64,000 nt of DNA from Acinetobacter terrae (GTDB lineage: Bacteria; Pseudomonadota; Gammaproteobacteria; Pseudomonadales; Moraxellaceae): NCBI RefSeq assembly GCF_013004375.1, contig NZ_JABERI010000001.1:248001-312000 (forward strand), read 5' to 3'. Shown here piece by piece: positions 44,131-52,640 of this stretch; the stretch's first letter is position 1, and each line of letters begins with the position of its first letter. A model generated the notes under the pieces. That model had not been told where the DNA came from, did not search any database, and was given only the letters and a program-made list of their open reading frames with translations. The position numbers and the translations under genes are program-made.

Positions 44131-45498
44131 ATGAAAATCGAATCTGTTCAACTCAAACACGCACTTCATTTTGCCGATCTCAAGCTGAAATTTAACGATA
44201 AACCTATCACCCTGATTCTGGGCGATCAAAGCTCGGGTAAAACCGCGATTTTAAAATTCACTTATCAAGCATTAACCTGGTTTGCAGCGCGTTATAAAGA
44301 CTTTCGTGCTGCAGGTGTAGTGATGCTTGATCAGGACATTATGTTCACGCGCCTGCAATCCAAAATTGATATTCGGGTTCGAATCCCCAATGATATTGGT
44401 ACTTTAACTGAAGCCAGTGAGCCACAAGACAAAGCGCTTTCTTACTGCGATTGGCAACTCTATAAAACCTTAAATAGTCATGGTATTGCCACCAGCAAAG
44501 CGGAAACCCAACAATTAGAAAATTTGATCGAACTTTATCAAAATGCGATCAAACATGATCAACTGCAAGGCTTACCCTTAATTGCCTATTATCCTGCAGA
44601 ACGCTTCGTCAATGAAATGAATATTCTGAGCAAGAATAATCCTGTCATTTTCCAAGCCTCACACGCATATGAAATTTCAACTATTCCTTACACCACCTTT
44701 ACCCGTTTTTTTGAGTGGTTTCGTGAAATCAGTGATATTGAAAATGCCCAGATTGCACAACTGTTTCAACAATTGCTGTCCAACCCATCCATCCAGAAAA
44801 ACAAAGATAATGACTTCCTGCAGCAATTGATCAATGCCCAAAAACAAATGAATGCACCGAGCCTGGATGCTTTAAAACAAGCCTTAAGCACGGTCATTCC
44901 TGCTTTAGAAGACATTTATATCCAGTACCAACCTAAATTACAGTTGATGGTGAGCTACCAAAATAAAACCATGCTCTATCAACAACTCTCCAATAGCATT
45001 AAAAACTGGGTTGCTTTGGTCGGTGATATCGTGCGCCGCTTATGCTTGCTCAATCCGAACAGTCTGTATCCGTGCCTTGAAGGGGATGGGATTTTATTGA
45101 TTGATGCGATTGATCATCAGCTCGATCAAAGTACCTGCCAAGTGATATTACAACGCTTACATCAGGCTTTTCCCCGTCTGCAAATTATTGCTACAGGAAA
45201 CCGGACTGAATTACTGGAACATGCAGCAGACTATCAATGTTTAAAACTGGAAAATAAACAGATCTTTGATATGCAGCTACAACCTTTGCAAGACAAGTTT
45301 GATACCATTTATGAGCAACTGGTTTTTAATGAAGAAGTGATTGAAACAGATACATTGCTTGAACCCGAATTAGAAAGCATCACGCCACAAACTATCATGC
45401 AACAGATTCAACAGCATTTAAGCGTAGAACAACAAACTGAATTGCGTCGTTTAATGGATCAGTCAGATGATACGTCTTCATCCCATCCCCTGTCATAA
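44131..45498 (+). CDS. AAA-type ATPase of the SMC/OLD kind with degraded catalytic motifs
   Basis: A 455-aa P-loop protein. Walker A is intact (GDQSSGKTAI, residues 31-40), and LIAYYPAERF matches the family. LVGDIVRRLCLLNPN follows the signature region, which reads LSNSIKN (286-292) rather than the usual LSxGxRN. Walker B reads GILLIDAIDHQL (320-331), so the catalytic Glu is Ala326. The switch segment reads IIATGNRTE, placing Asn357 where His is expected. ATP binding is likely but hydrolysis doubtful. There is no TOPRIM or HNH nuclease domain; a Gln-rich tail follows. It is probably co-transcribed with the helicase. Confidence 0.75.
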   Translation: MKIESVQLKHALHFADLKLKFNDKPITLILGDQSSGKTAILKFTYQALTWFAARYKDFRAAGVVMLDQDIMFTRLQSKIDIRVRIPNDIGTLTEASEPQDKALSYCDWQLYKTLNSHGIATSKAETQQLENLIELYQNAIKHDQLQGLPLIAYYPAERFVNEMNILSKNNPVIFQASHAYEISTIPYTTFTRFFEWFREISDIENAQIAQLFQQLLSNPSIQKNKDNDFLQQLINAQKQMNAPSLDALKQALSTVIPALEDIYIQYQPKLQLMVSYQNKTMLYQQLSNSIKNWVALVGDIVRRLCLLNPNSLYPCLEGDGILLIDAIDHQLDQSTCQVILQRLHQAFPRLQIIATGNRTELLEHAADYQCLKLENKQIFDMQLQPLQDKFDTIYEQLVFNEEVIETDTLLEPELESITPQTIMQQIQQHLSVEQQTELRRLMDQSDDTSSSHPLS

Positions 45499-45694
45499 TC
45501 CCTAATATTGAATTTAATTACAAAACAGATTCAATATTTCAAAGCGCCATTTTCAAGATTCATTTTTAAGTTTTCATCTGTCTAAACACTCGACGCCCAG
45601 AAAGAATTGATGCGCGTATAATATGTTAGGTGTGCGCAAAAATAATTGATGTTGTTTTCCTCATGTAATAAGATCAAGTATATTTAAAGTTTTA

Positions 45695-45715
45695 TAGTAA
45701 AATCCGATTTTACTA
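45695..45715. promoter_or_regulatory. Operator-like perfect inverted repeat
   Basis: TAGTAAAAT and ATTTTACTA are perfect 9-bp arms around CCG, about 155 bp upstream of mrpA. There is no T-tract directly after it. It suits a dimeric regulator site or a hairpin; the regulator is unknown. Confidence 0.5.
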
Positions 45716-45842
45716 TCGCTTTTTACAAGTTGCGCAACACAGCTTGTTTTTCCATATTTTTAATTTAATTTGGCTTTCAAGATTGAGAAGTTTGGATGGT
45801 TCTTTGCTGTCCTGTAGTCCTTGAAAGATAAGATTCACCCTT

Positions 45843-45858
45843 AGGTTTTTACAAACCT
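45843..45858 (+). promoter_or_regulatory. Small hairpin at the mrpA ribosome-binding region
   Basis: AGGTTT, TTAC loop, AAACCT ends 11 bp before the ATG at 45870. It includes the only AGG near the start and could sequester it. Confidence 0.4.
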
Positions 45859-45869
45859 GATTCACGACA

Positions 45870-48710
45870 ATGGATATGAGTGTGCTACCGATTATTATAT
45901 TGTTACCGTTAGTACTGGGCACTACCCTTGTCTCGTGGCTGAAGAAATTTTCACGCGGGGTAACGGCTTTAGCGGCTATTGGAGTCAGTTTAAGCAGCCT
46001 GATCTTGTTACTGACTCAAACAAAACATGTCTTTAATGGTGGAACAATCACCCAAACCTGGACGTGGTTACCCCAGTTAGGTATCGATTTAAGCTTCCGT
46101 ATGGATGCCTTAGGCCTATTATTTTCTTTGCTGATTAGCGGTATCGGCACCCTCATTTACATTTATGCTTATTATTATTTAAGCCCTAAAAGCTCCCTGA
46201 GTAAATTGTATGTATTGCTGATGCTGTTCATGGCGGCAATGCTGGGAATATCACTTTCTAACAATTTAATTTTATTGCTTATTTTTTGGGAACTCACCAG
46301 TATTTCCTCGTTCCTTCTGGTTGGTTACTGGAATAATTACGAAGCTGCGCAACGTGGTTCACGTATGGCACTGACCATCACCGGGATGGGCGGCCTGTCG
46401 ATGCTCGGTGGCTTTATTCTGCTCGGTCAAATTACCGGGACTTATCAGATAGACCAAATTTTAACAATGAAGGATCAGATTCAAAACCATTCGTTATTTG
46501 TACCTACCTTACTGTTTATTTTAATGGGTGCTTTTACCAAAAGTGCCCAGTTCCCGTTTCATTTTTGGCTGCCGAATGCCATGGCAGCACCGACCCCAGT
46601 ATCGGCATATCTGCATTCTGCGACCATGGTCAAAGCGGGGATTTTCCTGCTTGCACGTTTTACCCCTATTTTTGTCGGTGCAGCGCTTTATCATAATATT
46701 GTGACTTTTGTGGGGTTGTTTACCCTCTGTATGGCGGCCTTTTTTGCCATTTTTAAAGAAGATTTAAAAGGCTTACTCGCCTATTCCACCATCAGTCATT
46801 TAGGTTTGATTGTCTGCCTATTGGGGCTTGGATCACCGCTCGCGATTGCCGCCGCCATTTTCCATATTATTAACCATGCGACCTTTAAAGCGGCATTGTT
46901 CATGATTGCCGGAATCATTGACCATGAAACCGGAACCCGTGATTTACGCAAGTTAAACGGGATTTGGCAACTGCTACCGTTTACTGCAACCCTGACCATG
47001 ATCACCGCTGCCTCGATGGCGGGTGTACCACTGACCAACGGATTCTTGTCTAAAGAAATGTTCTTTACTGAACTACTAGCCAATCTTTCTGGTCCAGTGA
47101 TGATTTTCTCGGCGATTGTAGCTACGTTGGCGGGAATCTTTGCGGTCGCCTATTCGGTGCGTTTGGTTCACGGGGTATTTTTCGATGGCCCGCTGGGACC
47201 ACAAGTCCCCAATAAAAATGCCCATGAACCACCTTTTGGCATGCGTGCACCTGCGCTTCTGCTTGCAGTTTTATGTATTTTGGTCGGTCTGGCACCTGCC
47301 CTTTTGGTTGAAAAAATTGTCAATTCGACTGCGCGCGCCAGCACCCAACTCCCTGACTTTTCCGGCACACATTTAGCCATTTGGCATGGCTTCAATCTGC
47401 CTTTAGTGATGAGTATTATCGCGCTGTTTGGTGGGGTGATTTTCTATTTTGCTTTTGCCAAAAACGGTAAAATTCGTGAAATTGACCTTGATTTGGTGCT
47501 GGGTAAATTCCAAGGCAGAATCTTGTTTGATTTGTTTTTAAAGCATCTGTTACTGAATTCACGCAAGTTCAAACGTAAAACTGAAAATGGTTCACTGCAA
47601 AGCTATTTAATCTGGATTGTGTTATTTAGTGCCGCTTTGCTTGCCATGCCACTCATTAATCAGGGACTCACCACAGGTACGCGTGAATTAACCCACGCGC
47701 CTGCGCTTGCCATTGTACTTTGGCTATTATTGTTCTCTGCATGCTGGATGATGTTGTGGTTCCACCATGAACGGATTAAAGCGGTGCTGATTAGCGGTGC
47801 GGTCGGTTTAGTCGTGACCATGGTTTTTGTGACCTTGTCTGCACCGGATTTGGCTTTAACCCAAATTACCGTTGATGTGGTCACCACCGTACTCTTGCTG
47901 ATGAGCTTATCATTACTGCCCCAGCTTACGCCTTATGAGTCCAGTGTTTCACGTCGCTGGCGTGATGCGCTGATTGCGATTGGGGGCGGTCTCGGTATTG
48001 GCTGGATTAGCTGGTTAATTTTGACCCGTGATCACAACTCGATTTCATGGTTCTTCATGCAGCAATCGATTCCACTGGGTGGCGGCACCAATGTGGTCAA
48101 TGTGATTCTGGTCGACTTCCGTGGTTTCGATACCTTTGGTGAAATTACTGTACTTGGTATTGCTGCCATTGGTGCCTTATGTTTAATGGATGGCATGCGT
48201 ACCCACGGTACAATTATCACCCAAGGCTTGACCTACCGTTTTAATCCATCTCCCTTGATGTTCCGTATTACCGCATCATGGGTTTTACCTTTGGCACTCG
48301 TGGTGAGCCTATATATCTTCCTGCGCGGTCATAACTTACCAGGCGGCGGATTTATTGCCGGCTTGATTACTGCTTTAGCTTTAATCATCCAATATATTGC
48401 CCTGGGTCAAGATCAGGCAGAGCAAATGCTGAAAGCCCAATCTGGACGTTTATATGAGATCTGGATTGGTTCTGGCTTAGTGATTGCAGGACTGACCGGA
48501 TTAGGTGCCTGGTTTTGGGGACGTCCATTCCTCACCAGCGCACACATTTATATCTCACCACCAGTTTTAGGTGAAATCCACCTCGCTTCTGCTGCCTTAT
48601 TTGATGTCGGGGTCTATGTCACTGTTGTCGGTGCAACCATGCTGATGATTTCAGTCTTAGGCGACTCACGTCACTCCAGCATGGCTGGCCCAGTACTCAA
48701 GGGAGAATAA
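45870..48710 (+). CDS. mrpA: Mrp Na+/H+ antiporter subunit A fused to subunit B
   Basis: Large membrane subunit of the seven-part Mrp (Mnh/Sha) cation/proton antiporter, related to NuoL of complex I. Many hydrophobic segments are present. The NuoL-like region has FWELTSISSFLLVGYWN, FPFHFWLPNAMAAPTPVSAY and LHSATMVKAGIFLLAR. From about residue 786 (LTYRFNPSPLMFRI) the sequence is an MrpB domain, including RGHNLPGGGFIAGLITA and LFDVGVYVTVVGATMLM. At 946 aa it thus carries A and B together, as in group 2 Mrp systems. A second ATG lies at 45876. mrpC starts 2 bp after its stop. Confidence 0.95.
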   Translation: MDMSVLPIIILLPLVLGTTLVSWLKKFSRGVTALAAIGVSLSSLILLLTQTKHVFNGGTITQTWTWLPQLGIDLSFRMDALGLLFSLLISGIGTLIYIYAYYYLSPKSSLSKLYVLLMLFMAAMLGISLSNNLILLLIFWELTSISSFLLVGYWNNYEAAQRGSRMALTITGMGGLSMLGGFILLGQITGTYQIDQILTMKDQIQNHSLFVPTLLFILMGAFTKSAQFPFHFWLPNAMAAPTPVSAYLHSATMVKAGIFLLARFTPIFVGAALYHNIVTFVGLFTLCMAAFFAIFKEDLKGLLAYSTISHLGLIVCLLGLGSPLAIAAAIFHIINHATFKAALFMIAGIIDHETGTRDLRKLNGIWQLLPFTATLTMITAASMAGVPLTNGFLSKEMFFTELLANLSGPVMIFSAIVATLAGIFAVAYSVRLVHGVFFDGPLGPQVPNKNAHEPPFGMRAPALLLAVLCILVGLAPALLVEKIVNSTARASTQLPDFSGTHLAIWHGFNLPLVMSIIALFGGVIFYFAFAKNGKIREIDLDLVLGKFQGRILFDLFLKHLLLNSRKFKRKTENGSLQSYLIWIVLFSAALLAMPLINQGLTTGTRELTHAPALAIVLWLLLFSACWMMLWFHHERIKAVLISGAVGLVVTMVFVTLSAPDLALTQITVDVVTTVLLLMSLSLLPQLTPYESSVSRRWRDALIAIGGGLGIGWISWLILTRDHNSISWFFMQQSIPLGGGTNVVNVILVDFRGFDTFGEITVLGIAAIGALCLMDGMRTHGTIITQGLTYRFNPSPLMFRITASWVLPLALVVSLYIFLRGHNLPGGGFIAGLITALALIIQYIALGQDQAEQMLKAQSGRLYEIWIGSGLVIAGLTGLGAWFWGRPFLTSAHIYISPPVLGEIHLASAALFDVGVYVTVVGATMLMISVLGDSRHSSMAGPVLKGE

Positions 48711-48711
48711 A

Positions 48712-49077
48712 ATGATCAGTATAGAATTTTTACTCGCCTCAGCTATTGGATTACTGACTGCAACGGGAATTTATCTTATTTTACGTGCCCGTACTTTCCC
48801 GGTGGTTTTAGGTCTCGCCATGATTGGTTATGCGGTCAATTTATTCCTGTTCGCGATGGGACGGATTCAGATCAATGCCCCAGCGGTTCTGACTGAAACC
48901 ACCAAAGCCACCGATCCCCTGCCCCAAGCCTTGGTGTTAACTGCCATTGTGATTGGTTTTGCAACCACGGCTTTTATTGTGCAACTGGCTTTACGCAGTC
49001 GCTATGAAACAGGCACAGATCACGTTGACTCTAAAGAAGATATTGTGCCGATTGACCCGCGTGAGGATCAGCCTTAA
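48712..49077 (+). CDS. mrpC: Mrp antiporter subunit C
   Basis: NuoK-like subunit of 121 aa with three membrane helices. These are EFLLASAIGLLTATGIYLIL, FPVVLGLAMIGYAVNLFLFA and QALVLTAIVIGFATTAFIVQ. The last contains the DPLPQALVLTAIVI pattern typical of MrpC/NuoK. A short acidic tail follows. GGGAG precedes the ATG, inside the mrpA end. Its stop overlaps the mrpD start by 1 bp (TAATG), indicating translational coupling. Confidence 0.95.
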   Translation: MISIEFLLASAIGLLTATGIYLILRARTFPVVLGLAMIGYAVNLFLFAMGRIQINAPAVLTETTKATDPLPQALVLTAIVIGFATTAFIVQLALRSRYETGTDHVDSKEDIVPIDPREDQP

Positions 49078-50885
49078 TGAATGCTGTTATCCAGTTTTGG
49101 ACTGAACACACCCCTATTTTTAGTATTTTAATTCCAGCTTTTACTGCTTTTTTATTGGTTATTCTGGGGAATCCAGGCGCAGGTGCATTGTCTGGCGATT
49201 GGCGTCAACCTTGGCGTCGTGGAATTAGTTACGTTTCTTCAATTCTAGGTTTAGCCACCGCGATTGTTTATTTGATTTCGGCCAGCAGCGGTCAAATCAG
49301 CACCTACAATTTAGGTGAATGGTCTGCACCCTTCGGCATTGTCCTGGTTTTGGATCAACTCTCTGCATTAATGATCGTGCTGACTTATGCCTTGGCAACC
49401 CCAATTTTATGGTTTGCCAGCCATGAATGGGATATACGTGGCCGTTATTTCCATGCCATGTTCCATTTCTTGCTGATGGGCTTATGTGGTGCATTCCTGA
49501 CAGGCGACTTATTTAACTTATTCGTATTCTTTGAAATTTTGTTGATGGCATCTTATGTGCTGCTGGTACACGGACAAGGCAAAGCACGTTTTCAACTCGG
49601 CATTCATTACGTCACCATTAACTTACTGGCCTCAGCCCTGTTTTTAATTGGACTCGGCATCATTTACGGCAGTGTCGGTAGTTTAAACATGGCAGATGTC
49701 GCACGTCTAATCCCCCTATTAGAACACGATCAGCACAAACTTGCCGTAGCGGGTGGCTTACTGTTATTTGTGGTGTTTGGAATTAAAGCAGCCATGTTGC
49801 CGGTTGGTTTTTGGTTACCGAAAACCTATGCCGTGGCAACAACACCTGTCGCAGCGATTTTTACCATTATGACGAAAGTGGGTATCTACGCCATCTTACG
49901 GATTAATGGCACCATTTTTGAAGATGACTTGAGCCACAGCATTTTGGCAAACTGGTTACTTCCGATTGGTTTAATTACCTCTATTTACGGTGTAATTGGA
50001 GCGATTGGGGCAGAACGCTTACGTCGCTTCGTCGGTTTTATGATTCTGTCCTCGATCGGAACCATCTTAATCGCGATTTCCCTGTTTAATACCTTGGCAT
50101 GGGCTGCAGCACTTTATTATTTAGTGCATAGCACCCTGATTGGGGCTGCATTTTATTTGCTCTCGGGCTGGATTACTTCACAACGTGGAGCATTCAAGGA
50201 CCATTTCAATATTGCACCGCAAATGAAACAGCACAAGGTGGTGTCATTAGTCTTCTTTTTAATTACTTTGATGATGGCAGGTTTACCTCCATTTAGTGGC
50301 TTTTTGGGCAAGGTCTTTATCTTGCAAGCCACTTCACACTCACCTTATCAACTGGTGATTATTACTGTCGTGCTGATAGTCAGTTTACTCAGTATTATTG
50401 CGTTTACCCGAATTGGCTTTGTGCTGTTTTGGCGTGCCACAACACCCGAAAACAATCCAGACACGGACGAGTTTAAGGCCTATCAAGCTTTGCCTGAGCA
50501 ATCGCCTGCACGAAATGACAAAACCATCTATTTACTGCTTTCAGGTTTAATCGTATATATGGTCTGTGCGGGTCCTATTCAGCAATATATGTTTAAAACG
50601 GCTGAACAAATACAAAATAACGCCTTATATGAAGAGATTATTCTGCATAAAGATAATCTTAATCAGGTGATTAGCGTTCAACCCTATGATGCTGAAAACC
50701 TGCCTGAAACCAAATATGGTGGTGAAACCGTGGATCCGAATGCGCACCTTATTCCTTACATTATTTCGGAAGATACTTTAGAAGGTGAGCACATTTCAGA
50801 GTATAAGCAGCGTCAAATTGAAGAGCAGCAAGTGCAGGAACCTGCTCATCAGGATGATGCCAAGCTCAAGCCGACGGAGCCTTAA
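49077..50885 (+). CDS. mrpD: Mrp antiporter subunit D
   Basis: NuoM/NuoN-like proton-translocating subunit. It shows GDLFNLFVFFEILLMASYVL (with the conserved membrane Glu) and AAMLPVGFWLPKTYAVATTP. ATTPVAAIFTIMTKVGIYAI and MAGLPPFSGFLGKVFIL follow. At 602 aa it is about 100 residues longer than most MrpD proteins. The extra part is a hydrophilic, acidic C-terminal tail after the last membrane helix (near residue 510), containing EQQVQEPAHQDDAKLKP. The tail presumably lies on one face of the membrane; its role is unknown. Confidence 0.94.
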   Translation: MNAVIQFWTEHTPIFSILIPAFTAFLLVILGNPGAGALSGDWRQPWRRGISYVSSILGLATAIVYLISASSGQISTYNLGEWSAPFGIVLVLDQLSALMIVLTYALATPILWFASHEWDIRGRYFHAMFHFLLMGLCGAFLTGDLFNLFVFFEILLMASYVLLVHGQGKARFQLGIHYVTINLLASALFLIGLGIIYGSVGSLNMADVARLIPLLEHDQHKLAVAGGLLLFVVFGIKAAMLPVGFWLPKTYAVATTPVAAIFTIMTKVGIYAILRINGTIFEDDLSHSILANWLLPIGLITSIYGVIGAIGAERLRRFVGFMILSSIGTILIAISLFNTLAWAAALYYLVHSTLIGAAFYLLSGWITSQRGAFKDHFNIAPQMKQHKVVSLVFFLITLMMAGLPPFSGFLGKVFILQATSHSPYQLVIITVVLIVSLLSIIAFTRIGFVLFWRATTPENNPDTDEFKAYQALPEQSPARNDKTIYLLLSGLIVYMVCAGPIQQYMFKTAEQIQNNALYEEIILHKDNLNQVISVQPYDAENLPETKYGGETVDPNAHLIPYIISEDTLEGEHISEYKQRQIEEQQVQEPAHQDDAKLKPTEP

Positions 50886-50887
50886 TC

Positions 50888-51409
50888 ATGCAAAAAACAT
50901 CTTTCTGGGAAAATTGGTTACCGCATCCATTTGTATCGGTGATTGTGGCTTTAAGCTGGATTATGCTGGCGCATAGCCTCGATGCAGCAACACTGCTTAT
51001 GGCGTTGTTGCTCGGGCTTCTGATTCCGCGAATGGTCAATCCGTTTATTACCCGTACCCCTGATATCAACTGGCGAATGGCGGTAAAATTATTTTTTGTG
51101 GTGCTGTGGGACATTATTGTTTGTAATATTCAAGTGGCTAAACTGGTTCTTGGACCAACACGTAATCTGCATCCCAAATGGTTCCGGGTACCCTTAGAAA
51201 CTCAGCATGAACAAGTCAATGTCTTACTGGCGCTGATTATCACTACTACTCCGGGTACAGTGACCGCAGGAATTGATGATGATCGCGGTGATATTTTAGT
51301 GCATGCCTTAAGTACTGATAATGCTGAAGTAGACATTCTAGAAATTAAAAATCGTTATGAAAAGGCACTCATGGCTATTTTTGCTGTAGAAGTAGGAGAG
51401 GATTCATGA
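50888..51409 (+). CDS. mrpE: Mrp antiporter subunit E
   Basis: Small membrane subunit of 173 aa. Two N-terminal hydrophobic segments surround LLGLLIPRMVNPFI. The conserved KLFFVVLWDIIVCNIQVAKLV region and LALIITTTPGTVTAGIDDDR, the MrpE hallmark, follow. The C-terminal domain is soluble (VDILEIKNRYEKALMAIF). It starts 2 bp after mrpD and overlaps mrpF by 4 bp (ATGA). Confidence 0.95.
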   Translation: MQKTSFWENWLPHPFVSVIVALSWIMLAHSLDAATLLMALLLGLLIPRMVNPFITRTPDINWRMAVKLFFVVLWDIIVCNIQVAKLVLGPTRNLHPKWFRVPLETQHEQVNVLLALIITTTPGTVTAGIDDDRGDILVHALSTDNAEVDILEIKNRYEKALMAIFAVEVGEDS

Positions 51410-51681
51410 CCATTTTGCCTTATGCACTCGGCATATGCATGGTGGCTATCACCATCTCAATGTTTCTTTGCCTGGTCCGTTTAGTTATGGGTCCATCCAT
51501 TGTGGATCGTCTTTTAGCCTTGGATACGCTGTTTCTAAATGCCACTTGCCTCGTGGTGATCCTTGGCATTTATTGGGCAAGTAGCTCCTTATTTGAAGGG
51601 GCTTTATTGGTTGCTATGCTGGGCTTCGTATCTACCGCAGCCTTAGCCCGCTACTTTACTACTGGCCATGTCGTAGATTAG
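51406..51681 (+). CDS. mrpF: Mrp antiporter subunit F
   Basis: A 91-aa subunit with three hydrophobic helices and the characteristic RLVMGPSIVDRLLALDTL between the first two. AGGAGAGG lies upstream inside mrpE. The 4-bp overlap with mrpE and the 11-bp gap to mrpG show a single operon. Confidence 0.95.
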   Translation: MTILPYALGICMVAITISMFLCLVRLVMGPSIVDRLLALDTLFLNATCLVVILGIYWASSSLFEGALLVAMLGFVSTAALARYFTTGHVVD

Positions 51682-51692
51682 GAGAAACAGTG

Positions 51693-52094
51693 ATGCAACT
51701 CGTGATGGAAATTCTGGTCTCAATTTTTTTATTGATTGGCTCATTCTTTATGTTGGTCGGGGGCATTGGTATGGTTCGCCTTCCCGATTTATTTATGCGC
51801 CTGCATGCTCCGACAAAATCAAGTACCTTAGGCTTAGGTAGTTTTTTAATCGCTGCCATGATTTTTTCAGCATTTCAGGGACGTTTTGGTTTTGCCGAAA
51901 TTTTATTGACTTTATTGGCATTCATTACCGCACCTGTATCTGCAAATTTAATGGCGCAAGCCGCACTGCATCTACGTTTACGCTCAACCGGTGGTGAAGT
52001 GCCTGAAGCGATTGAGCGCCCTTTACCTTGGCAACGCAGCCGTCGTCGTGCTCCGACTCAAGACAAAAATAACTCACATGATGATCCAACCTAA
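51693..52094 (+). CDS. mrpG: Mrp antiporter subunit G
   Basis: Last Mrp subunit. LIGSFFMLVGGIGMVRLPDL and FMRLHAPTKSSTLG are the family signature, followed by two more hydrophobic segments. I chose the ATG at 51693 (8 bp after AGGAG); a GTG directly before it is possible. The C-terminal ~30 residues are basic and hydrophilic. A strong terminator lies about 100 bp downstream. Confidence 0.94.
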   Translation: MQLVMEILVSIFLLIGSFFMLVGGIGMVRLPDLFMRLHAPTKSSTLGLGSFLIAAMIFSAFQGRFGFAEILLTLLAFITAPVSANLMAQAALHLRLRSTGGEVPEAIERPLPWQRSRRRAPTQDKNNSHDDPT

Positions 52095-52196
52095 ACGGAG
52101 GTTAGCTCCTTTATTATTTCAGTTATTTAGCTATATTCAATTCAGCCTTCTGCAATGTCCTAATATCAAACTTGCTCTAAACAAGGTTTCAGCACA

Positions 52197-52227
52197 TAAA
52201 AAAGCCACCCGAAGGTGGCTTTTTTAT
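52197..52227. terminator. Bidirectional terminator between mrpG and rbfA
   Basis: AAAAAAGCCACC, CGAA tetraloop, GGTGGCTTTTTT. It serves both convergent operons. Confidence 0.95.
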
Positions 52228-52235
52228 TAGATCAA

Positions 52236-52640
52236 TTATTCATCATCTTGCTTTGCTTCAGCAGGTGGTAAATCCTTCACTGCTTCTGCAATCAGACCGA
52301 ACATATAATTGCCGTACGCATTGGTTTTGTCATAATGGAAACGCAAACGTGGCGTAATACGTGTCTTGATACTACGACTCAATTCGTGACGCAAGAAACC
52401 AGATGCTTTGTTTAAAACATCTAAAGTTTCTTTATTCGCGGCTTCGCTTTGGTCATCACCAAGTTCACGACCCATTACAGTCACATAAACTTCGGCATAT
52501 CCTAAGTCTGCGCTAACTTTCACCGCAGAGATGGTCACCAGACCACCTAAGCGTGGATCTTTAAGCTCTTGACGAATCAGTTCAGAGAGTTCTCTCTGAA
52601 CTGTATCAGCCATACGCTTAAGACGCTGACTACCCGCCAT
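52236..52640 (-). CDS. rbfA: 30S ribosome-binding factor RbfA
   Basis: Cold-shock-linked factor for 16S rRNA 5'-end maturation. It begins RLKRMADTVQRELSELIRQE, then LKDPRLGGLVTISAVKVSAD (the KH-like fold), and ends with an acidic tail. At 134 aa it is of standard length. It overlaps the infB stop by 1 bp and is the last gene of rimP-nusA-infB-rbfA. The usual next gene, truB, is absent here. Confidence 0.96.
   Translation of the reverse strand: MAGSQRLKRMADTVQRELSELIRQELKDPRLGGLVTISAVKVSADLGYAEVYVTVMGRELGDDQSEAANKETLDVLNKASGFLRHELSRSIKTRITPRLRFHYDKTNAYGNYMFGLIAEAVKDLPPAEAKQDDE

Larger units (their letters stand above)
45499..45869. other. 371-bp intergenic region upstream of the mrp operon
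   Basis: No gene is seen. It contains a TATAAT hexamer (45617-45622) without a good -35. It also holds a 21-bp near-complete palindrome (45695-45715) and a small hairpin close to the mrpA start (45843-45858). Confidence 0.7.

Noticed and set aside
42596..45498. Gabija-type defence system (GajB helicase plus GajA ATPase-nuclease)
   Set aside because: The helicase is of the FBH1 kind, the ATPase has no TOPRIM domain and has degraded catalytic motifs, and no mobile-element context surrounds it. Kept only as an unexplained pair.
45601..45640. mrp promoter at TATAAT 45617-45622
   Set aside because: There is no acceptable -35 at 16-18 bp and no extended -10, so I do not annotate it as a promoter.
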